Assembly (NCBI GenBank): GCA_017537025.1
Contig: JAFWCB010000002.1
Location: forward strand, 124,001 to 188,000
Direction: 5' to 3'
Length of the DNA: 64,000 nucleotides
Origin: Sediminibacterium sp.
GTDB taxonomy: Bacteria; Bacteroidota; Bacteroidia; Chitinophagales; Chitinophagaceae
Numbering within the stretch: the stretch's first letter is position 1; the number at the start of each line of letters is the position of its first letter. Positions 26,414 to 34,652 of this stretch are shown here, piece after piece. Both the position numbers and the translations under genes were made by a program. Below the pieces are notes generated by a model. That model saw only the letters and a list, made by a program, of their open reading frames with translations. It searched no databases and had not been told where the DNA came from.

Positions 26414-27409
26414 ATGAATATAAAAGTATCAGTTCTTATTGCTGCAAGGAATGAAGAAAACAATATTGACTATTGCTTATCGGCTCTGATTAATCAAGAT
26501 ACATCATTTGATTTCGAAATATTAGTTGGTAACGATAATTCATCCGATTTAACGGGTGATAAAGTCTCGCACTGGGCGAGTAAATATTCAAATATTAGTT
26601 TATATAGTATTACCACAAAAATTTCAAACCTTGAAGGGAAAGCAAATGTATTAGCACAGCTTGCAAAACAAGCAAAGGGCGAATACTTACTATTTACGGA
26701 TGCAGATACTGCCGTAAACAGATACTGGATTAGTTCGATGGTAAGTTCACTCGAGAATTTTGATATGGTTGCAGGAGTTACTATTACCGGTGGAGAACAA
26801 TTTTTTTCAAGGATTCAGAAAGCTGATTTTATATCATTATTTTCGATTGCTTCCCAGTTTAACAATTTAAACCTTCCAACTTCGGCCTGTGGTAATAATA
26901 TGGGTATCAAAACTGATGTCTACAATCAAGTCGGCACTTTTGAAAATATTCCCTTTTCAATTATCGAAGATTATGCCTTATCCAAGGCGGTTAAAAAAAA
27001 TGGATTCCAACTAAAATACTTATTTTCAAAAAACGAGATAGCAGTTGTTAAACCTATCATTACAAGTAAAGAATATTTTCAACAAAGAATTAGATGGATG
27101 AAAGGTTCTCTGGAGTTACCATTTTTCATGACGGTTTCCGTTTTTTTAAGATGCTTGCTATTGCCTTTTTTTATACTATTATCTGGTTACTATTTTGAAA
27201 ATACTGTATTATTTTTTGGCTTTTTGTGGATAGTAAACATACTATCTCTATTAAAAGCGTACAAAAAATTAGACCTTAAGTTTGATCTTGAAATAGTCTG
27301 CTATTTCCCAATAAATTTGGTGTTAACTTTTGCGACAATTTGTAATTATCTAGTTTCAAAAAAAATAATCTGGAAAGATAGGGTATATGCTAAAAAAACC
27401 TCAAAATGA
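26414..27409 (+). CDS. family 2 glycosyltransferase with C-terminal membrane helices
   Basis: A 331-residue GT2 enzyme with LIAARNEENNI (residues 8-18), DNSSD, FTDADTAV (DxD), IEDYALS (ED acceptor motif) and QQRIRWMKGS (Q-x-x-R-W). Two or three hydrophobic segments near the C-terminus (about 240-320) should anchor it. These motifs place it with processive or hopanoid/ceramide-type transferases. The next small gene overlaps its stop as ATGA. It stands alone among non-sugar genes and is AT-rich; its acceptor is unknown. Confidence 0.85.
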   Translation: MNIKVSVLIAARNEENNIDYCLSALINQDTSFDFEILVGNDNSSDLTGDKVSHWASKYSNISLYSITTKISNLEGKANVLAQLAKQAKGEYLLFTDADTAVNRYWISSMVSSLENFDMVAGVTITGGEQFFSRIQKADFISLFSIASQFNNLNLPTSACGNNMGIKTDVYNQVGTFENIPFSIIEDYALSKAVKKNGFQLKYLFSKNEIAVVKPIITSKEYFQQRIRWMKGSLELPFFMTVSVFLRCLLLPFFILLSGYYFENTVLFFGFLWIVNILSLLKAYKKLDLKFDLEIVCYFPINLVLTFATICNYLVSKKIIWKDRVYAKKTSK

Positions 27410-27816
27410 AATACACACTTACATCTATGCTGCTAATTTGTTTATCACTTTTAAATTCAGATTTATTGGCACAGAATAGCTGCCAAGAGGAAGTTGTCTA
27501 TAAAACATCATCCGTCGGAAATGGAAAGGAATCATTACCTTTTGCATTAATGTTTTTTATCAAGAGCGATACGTTGCGTATTGCTAATAATGAGGCTTCA
27601 GCAAAAGCATCTGAAAATGTCCCTTATTTAATACTAGCAAAGACTTGCAAATGGAATACATCATTTACAGAAGGTGAAGCGTTTTATAAATTATTACTAA
27701 GAGACAAAGACGAGGTTAAATATCCAACTCTTAGTATTGAAATCAAGGAAAAGAAAGGCAGAATCGTTTTACAATATCAAAATTCCGAACCAAAAGTTTT
27801 TGAAATGGTGTTGTGA
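27406..27816 (+). CDS. small secreted hypothetical protein
   Basis: A 136-residue protein of no recognised family. Residues 1-22 form a clear signal peptide (hydrophobic LTSMLLICLSLLNSDLLAQ), so it is exported. The mature part has two cysteines (CQEEV and AKTCKW) that could form a disulfide and looks like a small beta-rich domain. It overlaps the glycosyltransferase stop by four bases (ATGA), which implies coupled translation and a shared role. Confidence 0.65.
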   Translation: MKYTLTSMLLICLSLLNSDLLAQNSCQEEVVYKTSSVGNGKESLPFALMFFIKSDTLRIANNEASAKASENVPYLILAKTCKWNTSFTEGEAFYKLLLRDKDEVKYPTLSIEIKEKKGRIVLQYQNSEPKVFEMVL

Positions 27817-27867
27817 TCCAATGGGTACAATTCCCAGACACAAAAACTCTGCAGCATATTAATCACC

Positions 27868-29151
27868 CTAACCCACTTTCACCAAATAATAGTTCTTCTT
27901 ACCCTTCTGAACAAGTATATATTTTCCTTGTAACAGATCGCTGTTGGTTAAGCTATTTTTATCAGTAGTAACTTTTTCTTTGTTGATACTGATACCACCC
28001 GCCTGCCACATTTTGCGAGCCTCACCCTTGCTGGGAAAGATTTGCGTATCGGCTAAGAAACTTACTAAATCGTAACCTTCATTTATTTGTTGTGTATTCA
28101 CTTCTACCGTAGGTACACCTTCCATTACTTGTAATAATTGTGATTCATTCAAAGAAGCCAATGCCTCCGTTGTTGCATTACCAAATAAAATATCAGAGGC
28201 TTTTAAAGCAAATTCATAATCGGCCTTGCTATGAACAAAACAAGTGATCTCTTCAGCTAATTTCTTTTGTAATGCCCTAGTATGTGGTGCCGCTTCATGC
28301 GCTATGATTAATGCCTCTATTTCTGCTTGTGGTAATAGGGTAAATATTTTGATCCACTTTTTTGCATCTTCATCACTGGCATTCAACCAAAACTGATAAA
28401 ATTGATAAGGTGATGTTTTGGCAGGATCTAACCACACATTACCGCGCTCGGTTTTACCAAACTTGCCGCCATCGGATTTTGTTAAGAGCGGACAAGTGAA
28501 AGCAAATGCTTCTCCACCTGATTTACGGCGAATGATTTCAGTACCGGTAACAATATTCCCCCACTGATCGCTACCGCCCATTTGCAATTTGCAATTTCTA
28601 TTTTGGTATAACCAATAAAAATCATATCCTTGGATTAATTGATAGGTGAATTCCGTGAAACTCATACCTGTATCGCCATCTAGTCGCTTACGCACACTGT
28701 CTTTGCTCATCATGTAATTAACCGTGATATGCTTACCTACATCACGAATAAAATGTAGAAAAGAAAAATCTTTAAACCAGTCGTAATTATTTACCAATTC
28801 AGCTTTGTTAGCGGCTGAGCTATTGAAATCTAAAAATTTAGACAACTGTTTTTTAATCCCCAATAAATTATGTGCCAGCGTTTCTTCACTCAATAAATTT
28901 CTTTCCTCACTTTTAAAACTCGGATCGCCGATCATACCTGTAGCACCACCCACTAAGGCGAAGGGCTTATGTCCGGCACGCTGTAAATGCACTAATAACA
29001 AAATGGGTACTAAGCTGCCAATATGTAAACTATCCGAAGTAGGATCGAACCCAATATAACCAGATACCATTTCTTTTTCCAACAACTCTTCTGTGCCCGG
29101 CATAATATCCTGTAACATGCCTCTCCAACGCAATTCCGCTACTAAACTCAT
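27868..29151 (-). CDS. tyrS: tyrosyl-tRNA synthetase
   Basis: A 427-residue class Ic synthetase. The HIGH-type motif is in [11 protein letters not shown] (residues 38-48) and the KMSKS equivalent is KFGKT. The C-terminal S4 RNA-binding domain (about 355-420) has [16 protein letters not shown]. It charges tRNA-Tyr, and a tRNA-Tyr gene lies at 34.2 kb in this window. It is a single-gene unit on the minus strand, convergent with the small secreted protein gene. Confidence 0.96.
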   Translation of the reverse strand: MSLVAELRWRGMLQDIMPGTEELLEKEMVSGYIGFDPTSDSLHIGSLVPILLLVHLQRAGHKPFALVGGATGMIGDPSFKSEERNLLSEETLAHNLLGIKKQLSKFLDFNSSAANKAELVNNYDWFKDFSFLHFIRDVGKHITVNYMMSKDSVRKRLDGDTGMSFTEFTYQLIQGYDFYWLYQNRNCKLQMGGSDQWGNIVTGTEIIRRKSGGEAFAFTCPLLTKSDGGKFGKTERGNVWLDPAKTSPYQFYQFWLNASDEDAKKWIKIFTLLPQAEIEALIIAHEAAPHTRALQKKLAEEITCFVHSKADYEFALKASDILFGNATTEALASLNESQLLQVMEGVPTVEVNTQQINEGYDLVSFLADTQIFPSKGEARKMWQAGGISINKEKVTTDKNSLTNSDLLQGKYILVQKGKKNYYLVKVG

Positions 29152-29228
29152 GCTAAATTATTGTTTTGCGCAAAACTAAGAAAGAATGACTGCGATTGGA
29201 ACGCTATTTTTGCATAGAATAAAAAACT

Positions 29229-29606
29229 ATGCAAACAGTTGGCGATGGTACCCGTATTCTCAATTTTCTAATAGATACGTTATTGGTATTTCTTTTGGCA
29301 ATGATTGCTTTCCGCACCTGGAACTGGTATGTATATTATTGGCGCTTTACACCCTACAATTTCGGATGGTTCTTTTTCGGGTCGGTTTTTATTTATTATA
29401 CCCTATTTGAAACGCTTACCCAACGCACGCCCGGAAAATGGCTTTCAAAATCAAAAGTGGTAAATATTTCCGGTAAAAAACCTTCATTACTGGCGGTCAT
29501 GATACGCAGTTTAGCAAGAATAACAGTTATAGATTTATTTTTTAGTCCATTTTTAGGAATGCCTCTACACGATTATATCAGCAAAACAAGGGTGGTGTCT
29601 GTGTAA
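29229..29606 (+). CDS. RDD family membrane protein
   Basis: A 125-residue membrane protein of the RDD family. The arginine and aspartate signature residues are in TRILNFLIDTLLV (residues 8-20), and QRTPGKWLSKSKVV is the typical loop between helices. About three helices are predicted. The family may transport ions or small solutes; function is not fixed. A TATTTTTG -7-like box lies at 29205-29212. Confidence 0.8.
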   Translation: MQTVGDGTRILNFLIDTLLVFLLAMIAFRTWNWYVYYWRFTPYNFGWFFFGSVFIYYTLFETLTQRTPGKWLSKSKVVNISGKKPSLLAVMIRSLARITVIDLFFSPFLGMPLHDYISKTRVVSV

Positions 29607-29628
29607 GATGATTTCGGAATTCGCAACC

Positions 29629-29656
29629 TTGCTGCCCTCGGATTGTAATACATTTG
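29629..29656 (+). promoter_or_regulatory. candidate promoter of hscA
   Basis: TTG at 29629-29631 and TACATTTG at 29649-29656 resemble the Bacteroidota consensus, with a short 17-base spacer. The -7 box covers the alternative TTG codon at 29654 and ends 9 bases before the chosen ATG, so the leader would be very short. Confidence 0.4.
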
Positions 29657-29665
29657 CAATTCATT

Positions 29666-31516
29666 ATGGCGAAAATCGGTATTAATATAGCAACAGGTAG
29701 CCTGCAACAGGCAGAAATGATCGTGGGTATAGATTTGGGTACTACCAATAGTTTGGTGGCCATCATCCATCCTGAAAGTAGAAACCCCGTAGCATTAAAA
29801 GAGCACGATTCCAGCAGTTTGGTGCCCAGTGTGGTGCATTTCGATGCATTTGGTAACCCGGTAGTTGGTGAACAGGCTAAAGGGTTTTTAGAAACTGATC
29901 CTGCCAATACTATTTTTAGCGCTAAGCGATTAATGGGTAAGAGTTATAATGATTTGAAAGCCAACGCCCATTTCTTTACGTATAAAGTGATTGATGATGA
30001 TGCCGACAAATTAGTGAAAGTGCAAGTAGGCGATCAGTTTTATTCGCCCATTGAATTATCCTCTTTTATTTTAAAAGAACTCAAGCACAGGGCCGAACAT
30101 ATTTTAAAAACACCGGTTACGAAAGCTGTGATCACAGTGCCAGCCTATTTTAATGATGCACAGCGCCAGGCAACACGCGATGCCGGTAAATTAGCCGGAC
30201 TCGATGTTTTACGTATCGTAAATGAGCCTACGGCAGCTAGTTTGGCTTATGGGTTAGGTATTAAACCTGATGAAGAAAAAACAATTGCGGTGTACGATTT
30301 AGGTGGTGGCACTTTCGATATTTCAATCCTAAAAATTGCCGGAGGAATTTTTGAAGTGTTGAGTACCAATGGAGATACATATTTAGGAGGTGATGATATA
30401 GATAAAGCCTTGGTTGAGCATTGGCTTGCCGAAAAAAATATCCCTGTTGAATTACTGTCCAGAACCGATTTGCAAACGCTTCGTTTACTGGCTGAAACAG
30501 CCAAGAAAAAATTGAGTAGTGCCGATTTTTTTGAGGCAACTTATAAAGAAGAATCTATTTCCATTACACGAGAAGTGTTTGAAAAAATGATTTCTTCACT
30601 GGTGGATAGAACCCTCGATGCATGCGCTAAAGCCTTGCAAGATGCGGGTTTAAAAGCCGAAGATATTGATGCCGTGATTATGGTGGGAGGTAGCACGCGT
30701 ATTCCTCTGATCAAAAAACAAGTAGGAGAATTCTTTAAACAGAAAGTGAATGATTCGGTTAACCCCGATGAAGTGGTTGCCTTAGGTGCAGCGGTTCAAG
30801 CAGATATTTTAGCAGGTAATAATAAAGATTTTTTGTTGTTAGATATTACGCCACTAAGCTTAGGTATTGAAACCATGGGTGGATTGATGGATGTATTGAT
30901 TCCACGAAATTCTAAGATTCCGAATAAAGCATCCAGACAATACACCACGCAAAAAGATGGACAATCAAGCATGCGTATTACAGTATACCAAGGCGAGCGT
31001 GATTTAGTGCAACATAATCGTAAACTGGCTGAATTTAATTTTACGGGTATACCGGGTATGCCGGCAGGTTTGCCTAAAGTGGAAGTAAGTTTTTTAATTA
31101 ACGCAGACGGCATTCTTGCTGTTTCAGCGAAAGAGTTGAGGAGTGGTGTAGAACAATCTATCGAGGTAAAACCGCAATATGGATTAACGGATGCAGAAGT
31201 AGAAACAATGCTCTTGGATAGTATTACGCATGCGAAAGACGATATGCAAGCACGTGCCTTGGTAGAAGCAAGAACAGAGGGAGAACAGATTTTAGCCGTT
31301 ACCGAAAAATTTATTGCTCAAAATAGTGCTTTATTATCTCAAGAAGAACTTGTAGCAACTGCCGCAGCTATGCAAAATCTGCAGCTTGCCTTAACGATGG
31401 ATGATAAAAATTTGATTCAAACAAAAATTGAAGAGCTGAATGAAATAAGTAGGCCTTTTGCAGAGCGTGCTATGGATGCCGCAGTAAGTGAGGCTTTGAA
31501 GGGAAAAAAGGTTTAA
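29666..31516 (+). CDS. hscA: Hsp70-family chaperone, HscA-like
   Basis: A 616-residue Hsp70. The ATG at 29666 is preferred over a TTG at 29654 because a -7 promoter box covers the latter and 616 residues matches HscA. The ATPase domain has [26 protein letters not shown] and [10 protein letters not shown]; the substrate-binding domain begins near residue 385 with [14 protein letters not shown]. HscA assists transfer of Fe-S clusters from the IscU scaffold. The acidic C-terminal tail of DnaK is absent, which favours HscA, but no isc genes are adjacent. Confidence 0.85.
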   Translation: MAKIGINIATGSLQQAEMIVGIDLGTTNSLVAIIHPESRNPVALKEHDSSSLVPSVVHFDAFGNPVVGEQAKGFLETDPANTIFSAKRLMGKSYNDLKANAHFFTYKVIDDDADKLVKVQVGDQFYSPIELSSFILKELKHRAEHILKTPVTKAVITVPAYFNDAQRQATRDAGKLAGLDVLRIVNEPTAASLAYGLGIKPDEEKTIAVYDLGGGTFDISILKIAGGIFEVLSTNGDTYLGGDDIDKALVEHWLAEKNIPVELLSRTDLQTLRLLAETAKKKLSSADFFEATYKEESISITREVFEKMISSLVDRTLDACAKALQDAGLKAEDIDAVIMVGGSTRIPLIKKQVGEFFKQKVNDSVNPDEVVALGAAVQADILAGNNKDFLLLDITPLSLGIETMGGLMDVLIPRNSKIPNKASRQYTTQKDGQSSMRITVYQGERDLVQHNRKLAEFNFTGIPGMPAGLPKVEVSFLINADGILAVSAKELRSGVEQSIEVKPQYGLTDAEVETMLLDSITHAKDDMQARALVEARTEGEQILAVTEKFIAQNSALLSQEELVATAAAMQNLQLALTMDDKNLIQTKIEELNEISRPFAERAMDAAVSEALKGKKV

Positions 31517-31547
31517 GGTGTATGCTATAAGGCATAAGATAAATGTA

Positions 31548-31569
31548 ACCCTGAGCTTGTTGAAGGGGT
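31548..31569. repeat. CCCTGAGCTTG-type intergenic palindromic element
   Basis: An imperfect palindrome, ACCCTGAGCTTGTTGAAGGG plus two bases, with AGCTTGTT core and CCCT/AGGG ends. From memory this resembles a dispersed intergenic element of many bacterial genomes; copy number could not be checked here. Confidence 0.5.
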
Positions 31570-31591
31570 CAATCTGAGGTATATAAATTTT

Positions 31592-31619
31592 CAGATTCCA
31601 GATTCCAGATTCCAGATTT
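31592..31619. repeat. four tandem copies of CAGATTC
   Basis: Three exact copies of CAGATTC and one CAGATTT lie in the spacer before ribE. The same CAGATT/AATCTG words form inverted repeats around 39320-39390 and 41216-41275. Confidence 0.75.
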
Positions 31620-31649
31620 AAAGTAGGGTAAACCATATAAATGAATTGT

Positions 31650-32237
31650 ATGTTCACAGGAATAATTGAAACAATAGGGGAGATAAAAGACATCGAAGCT
31701 TTTGGTACGAATAAAAGCTTTTGGATACAATCACCCATAAGCCATGAATTGAAAGTGGATCAGAGTATTGCGCATAATGGGGCATGTTTAACGGTAGAGG
31801 CAATAGCGGATGGAGCGCATAAGGTTACAGCCATCGCCGAAACATTGGCTAAAACAAATCTTGATTTTTGGCAAATCGGTGATAAGGTGAATTTGGAGCG
31901 TTGCATGATTTTGGGGGGGCGATTAGATGGACATATAGTACAGGGGCATGTAGATGCAGTGGCTACTTGTATTTCTAAAACTGAGAAAGATGGTAGTTGG
32001 GAATATGAGTTTGAATATCCCGAAGCTTTTAAAAATTTAGTGATTGAAAAAGGGTCGATAGCGGTTAACGGTACGAGCCTAACATGTTTTAATGTAGCGG
32101 CCAATCGCTTTCAGGTAGCCATCATACCCTATACATATGAGCATACTACCATTTCTGCCGTTGAGCCCGGCAGTATCGTTAATATTGAGTTCGATATAAT
32201 TGGGAAGTATATATTAAGGCAGGCAGGTAATAGATAA
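31650..32237 (+). CDS. ribE: riboflavin synthase, alpha subunit
   Basis: A 195-residue protein with the two tandem lumazine-binding (beta-barrel) domains of riboflavin synthase. The ATG at 31650 is chosen because family members begin MFTGIIE; an ATG three codons earlier is also in frame. The second barrel starts about residue 97 after HIVQGHVD and contains GSIAVNGTSLT. It dismutates two 6,7-dimethyl-8-ribityllumazine molecules to riboflavin. No other riboflavin gene is nearby. Confidence 0.94.
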   Translation: MFTGIIETIGEIKDIEAFGTNKSFWIQSPISHELKVDQSIAHNGACLTVEAIADGAHKVTAIAETLAKTNLDFWQIGDKVNLERCMILGGRLDGHIVQGHVDAVATCISKTEKDGSWEYEFEYPEAFKNLVIEKGSIAVNGTSLTCFNVAANRFQVAIIPYTYEHTTISAVEPGSIVNIEFDIIGKYILRQAGNR

Positions 32238-32280
32238 TAGATAATAGTCGTTCCCCCCTATACCCTATACCCTATACCCT
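32228..32280. repeat. simple repeats after ribE
   Basis: GATAATA-type units (TAATAGATAATAGATAATAG) are followed by about three copies of TATACCC. They fill the gap between the ribE stop and the rpsU promoter. Confidence 0.7.
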
Positions 32281-32291
32281 AAAACAAAAAC

Positions 32292-32322
32292 TTTGTCTTT
32301 TTTACCAAAACCCCTACCTTTG
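32292..32322 (+). promoter_or_regulatory. promoter of rpsU (perfect Bacteroidota type)
   Basis: TTTG at 32292-32295, 19 bases, TACCTTTG at 32315-32322. It matches the consensus exactly. Start of transcription would be about 32328-32330, giving a leader of about 30 bases that contains the SD site. Confidence 0.8.
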
Positions 32323-32342
32323 CAATCTCAAAAAACTACCTG

Positions 32343-32349
32343 AGGAGGT
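32343..32349 (+). promoter_or_regulatory. strong Shine-Dalgarno site of rpsU
   Basis: AGGAGGT, a perfect match to the 16S anti-SD core, ends 10 bases before the rpsU ATG. No other gene checked here has a comparable site. In Bacteroidota the anti-SD is held by bS21, bS18 and bS6, and an SD on the bS21 gene is thought to allow autoregulation. Confidence 0.85.
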
Positions 32350-32359
32350 ATAAAAAGCT

Positions 32360-32557
32360 ATGTTAATCATCGATTCTAAAGACTGCGAAAACATCGACAA
32401 GGCCCTTAAAAAGTACAAGAAGAAGTTCGAAAAGAGCAAAACCTTGTTGCAATTAAGAGATCGCCAAGCATTTACTAAACCATCGGTTCGTCGCCGCGGG
32501 GAAGTATTAAAAGCGATCTACAAGCAGCAAATCGCCAGCGGAAAGATTGAAGGATAA
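32360..32557 (+). CDS. rpsU: 30S ribosomal protein S21
   Basis: A 65-residue basic protein with the S21 pattern, including the KPSVRRRGEVLKA segment. It sits by the 3' end of 16S rRNA. In Bacteroidota ribosomes it helps cover the anti-SD sequence, so most mRNAs are translated without SD pairing. This gene has a perfect consensus promoter and a strong SD site, which suggests translation rises when bS21 is lacking. A terminator follows, running into the next gene's ATG. Confidence 0.97.
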   Translation: MLIIDSKDCENIDKALKKYKKKFEKSKTLLQLRDRQAFTKPSVRRRGEVLKAIYKQQIASGKIEG

Positions 32558-32582
32558 TTAAGATCCCTCTTATATACTATTG

Positions 32583-32619
32583 AGTAGTTCAGGTACGTTA
32601 ACCTTGAACTACTTTTTTT
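32583..32619 (+). terminator. intrinsic terminator after rpsU, abutting xer start
   Basis: AGTAGTTCAGGT pairs with ACCTTGAACTACT (one bulged T) across 6 bases and is followed by seven T. The T-tract ends at 32619 and the xer ATG starts at 32620. Confidence 0.8.
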
Positions 32620-33516
32620 ATGCCCACAACCGAGTATCCAGAGCTTACCCGTTTTTTACAATACCTCCAGTTCGAGAGGAGATATTCGAGGCATACTTAT
32701 ATTTCTTACGAGAACGACCTGAATCAATTTTTTGCCTATTTGGCGAGCCAATACGAAGGGGTTGGGGTGGCGGACATTACTGCTTCAATGGTTCGGTCGT
32801 GGTTAGCTGAAATGAAAGAGGATGACATGACTTCCAAAACGATCAACCGTAAAATTTCAGCCTTGAAATCTTTTTTTAAATTCTTATTAAAGCAGGGAGT
32901 GATCACCAAAACACCTATGACAACCATCATTTCTCCTAAGTTAAGTAAGCGTTTACCCGTTTTTGTAGAGGAGCGAGATATGGATACGCTATTTGCGCAT
33001 ATGGAGTTTCCGGATAATTGGGGTGGAAGAACAGAGCGGTTGGTGATATTGCTATTGTATAGTACCGGCATGCGATTGAGTGAATTAATCCAACTCAAAG
33101 AGTCGCAGGTAGATGCCGGGAACAGACAATTAAAGGTATTAGGGAAGGGAAATAAGGAAAGGATTTTACCTCTTACGCCGGATTTGGCAGTACAGATCAA
33201 AAGTTATTTGCAAGACAAACCCATACGCATAGAAGGAATTCATCAAGTGTTTGTTACGGAAGAAGGAAAGGCACTAAACCCTCGTAAAGTATATGGTTTT
33301 GTGAAGAAATACCTCTCTGCAGTAACCACTGTTCAGAAGAGAAGTCCACACGTTTTACGGCACAGTTTTGCAACCCATTTAATGAATAATGGTGCCGATT
33401 TGAATGCAGTTAAGGAGTTATTGGGGCATAGTAGTTTGGCTGCTACGCAGGTGTACACACATAATTCTATTGAGCAATTAAAAGAAGTTTTCAAGAAGGC
33501 GCATCCTAAAGCCTGA
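32620..33516 (+). CDS. xerC: site-specific tyrosine recombinase XerC/XerD
   Basis: A 298-residue recombinase with an N-terminal SAM-like core-binding domain (about 5-90) and a catalytic domain. Catalytic residues are seen in STGMRLSEL (Arg), KGNKERILP (Lys), HVLRHSFATH (His-x-x-Arg), LGHSS (His) and QVYTHNS (nucleophile Tyr). Such enzymes resolve chromosome dimers at dif. Position between rpsU and hpf is a conserved core location, so this is a housekeeping Xer rather than a mobile-element integrase. XerC versus XerD cannot be settled from this copy alone. Confidence 0.9.
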   Translation: MPTTEYPELTRFLQYLQFERRYSRHTYISYENDLNQFFAYLASQYEGVGVADITASMVRSWLAEMKEDDMTSKTINRKISALKSFFKFLLKQGVITKTPMTTIISPKLSKRLPVFVEERDMDTLFAHMEFPDNWGGRTERLVILLLYSTGMRLSELIQLKESQVDAGNRQLKVLGKGNKERILPLTPDLAVQIKSYLQDKPIRIEGIHQVFVTEEGKALNPRKVYGFVKKYLSAVTTVQKRSPHVLRHSFATHLMNNGADLNAVKELLGHSSLAATQVYTHNSIEQLKEVFKKAHPKA

Positions 33517-33675
33517 GTGAGTGAAAATTTTATCAAAAATGACGAATTTTTATTTGGATGTTTCGTGAAATATCGTAACTTGATTTTCCGCCTAAATCAA
33601 AAAATAAAAGCAGTTGGTAAGGGTGGGCAGTTCTTTATACATTATATTGTTTCACGAATTAAAATGGTACCAATT

Positions 33676-33975
33676 ATGAACGTTAACATTCAAACAGTTC
33701 ACTTTGATGCGGACGAAAAATTAGTGGAGTATGTAAACCGCAAATTGAGTAAACTACCTACGTTTCACGACAGAATTCTCAAGGTAGATGTGTTTTTAAA
33801 GCTCGATAATGTGGTGCATAACATCAAAGACAAAATTGCTGAGATTAGGGTACATGTTCCGCGGTATGATTTTTTTGTAAAAGCTTCTTCTAAGTCATTC
33901 GAAGAGTCTTTTGATCATGCGATGGAATCCGTTATTAACCAGATTAAACGAAAAAAAGAAAAATTAGCAGCCTAG
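33676..33975 (+). CDS. hpf: ribosome hibernation promoting factor (HPF/RaiA family)
   Basis: A 99-residue short HPF. The ATG at 33676 is chosen because the family begins MNVNIQTVHF; an upstream GTG would add 53 unrelated residues. The beta-alpha fold ends with the basic NQIKRKKEK tail that contacts rRNA. It inactivates or protects ribosomes in slow growth. The 160-base spacer after xer holds a 9-bp inverted repeat (TTCGTGAAA at 33562, TTTCACGAA at 33650) of unknown role. Confidence 0.92.
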   Translation: MNVNIQTVHFDADEKLVEYVNRKLSKLPTFHDRILKVDVFLKLDNVVHNIKDKIAEIRVHVPRYDFFVKASSKSFEESFDHAMESVINQIKRKKEKLAA

Positions 33976-33979
33976 TTCA

Positions 33980-34009
33980 AAGCCCCGACCTTCAAATCGG
34001 GGCTTTTTT
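33980..34009 (+). terminator. intrinsic terminator after hpf
   Basis: AGCCCCGA pairs with TCGGGGCT over an 8-base loop, followed by TTTTTT. It ends the xer-hpf transcript just before the tRNA promoter. Confidence 0.9.
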
Positions 34010-34043
34010 GTTTGTATTCCGTGGAAAAAAAACGACACAAAAT

Positions 34044-34073
34044 TTTGCTGAACAAAAGATTCCATTACCTTTG
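34044..34073 (+). promoter_or_regulatory. promoter of the tRNA-tuf unit
   Basis: TTTG at 34044-34047, 18 bases, TACCTTTG at 34066-34073. The -7 box and the following GCCATCC match the rpoB promoter region almost exactly. The first tRNA starts 33 bases downstream. Confidence 0.75.
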
Positions 34074-34105
34074 CCATCCCAAAAAATGGGGAAGGTCTTT
34101 TTTTT

Positions 34106-34178
34106 GCCGGAGTAGCTCAGTTGGTAGAGCAACTGATTTGTAATCAGTAGGTCGCGGGTTCGAGTCCCATCTTCGGCT
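34106..34178 (+). tRNA. tRNA-Thr (anticodon TGT)
   Basis: A 73-base cloverleaf. The acceptor stem is GCCGGAG/CTTCGGC with one G-T pair; the anticodon stem CTGAT/ATCAG surrounds TTGTA with anticodon TGT; the T-arm reads GGTTCGAGTCC. First of four tRNAs in front of tuf. Confidence 0.95.
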
Positions 34179-34191
34179 CTGAGATATAAAC

Positions 34192-34274
34192 GGGCAGGTT
34201 CCAGAGCGGCCAAATGGGGCGGACTGTAAATCCGCTGTCTTTCGACTTCAGTGGTTCGAATCCACTCCTGCCCA
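34192..34274 (+). tRNA. tRNA-Tyr (anticodon GTA)
   Basis: An 83-base type II tRNA with a long variable arm. The acceptor is GGGCAGG/CCTGCCC; the anticodon loop contains CTGTAAA (GTA); the T-arm is GTGGTTCGAATCCAC. The length and variable arm fit bacterial tRNA-Tyr. Confidence 0.95.
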
Positions 34275-34325
34275 CATCCTTCGGGATAAAAAGTTCTTTG
34301 ATCGCATAACATTGCTGTTCAATAA

Positions 34326-34398
34326 GCGGAAGTAGCTCATTTGGTAGAGCGATAGCCTTCCAAGCTATAGGTGGCGAGTTCGAGCCTCGTCTTCCGCT
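34326..34398 (+). tRNA. tRNA-Gly (anticodon TCC)
   Basis: A 73-base cloverleaf with acceptor GCGGAAG/CTTCCGC, anticodon stem ATAGC/GCTAT around CTTCCAA (TCC), and T-arm GAGTTCGAGCCTC. Confidence 0.95.
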
Positions 34399-34409
34399 CC
34401 AACAGGTAC

Positions 34410-34481
<72 letters not shown>

Positions 34482-34488
34482 CTGAAGT

Positions 34489-34538
34489 ACCAAGGAAGAG
34501 GTCGTGAGTTCTCCCGCAAGGCGGGATCACCAACGGTT
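34489..34538 (+). pseudogene. tRNA-Thr(GGT) 3'-half relic carrying a palindrome
   Basis: Eighteen bases at 34494-34511 are identical to 34447-34464 of the tRNA-Thr just upstream. The T-loop segment GATTC is replaced by the palindrome TCCCGCAAGGCGGGA (34512-34526), after which TCACCAACGG matches the tRNA's TCACTAACGG at 9 of 10 bases. It cannot form a functional tRNA and looks like a partial tandem duplication with an insertion. Confidence 0.75.
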
Positions 34539-34564
34539 CCAGCAATGTTGAGTGGCACATCTCG

Positions 34565-34579
34565 TCCGCCAAAAGCGGA
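34565..34579. repeat. GC-rich small palindrome in tuf leader
   Basis: TCCGC and GCGGA arms flank CAAAA. It is the second such element within 70 bases and lies in the tuf leader, which is otherwise A-rich and without an SD site. Confidence 0.5.
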
Positions 34580-34652
34580 GGAGAAAAACTAAAAACAAAA
34601 AAATGGTGGGCAACCACATAAATTTTTAAAACACAAATAAAAACCGATAAAA

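Noticed and set aside
32620-33516. Tyrosine recombinase as the integrase of a mobile element
   Set aside because: It lies in the conserved rpsU-xer-hpf setting, with no att repeats or cargo, so a housekeeping Xer is the better reading.
33517-33675. N-terminal 53-residue extension of HPF from an upstream GTG
   Set aside because: The extension is unrelated to the family, and the usual MNVNIQTVHF start lies at 33676.
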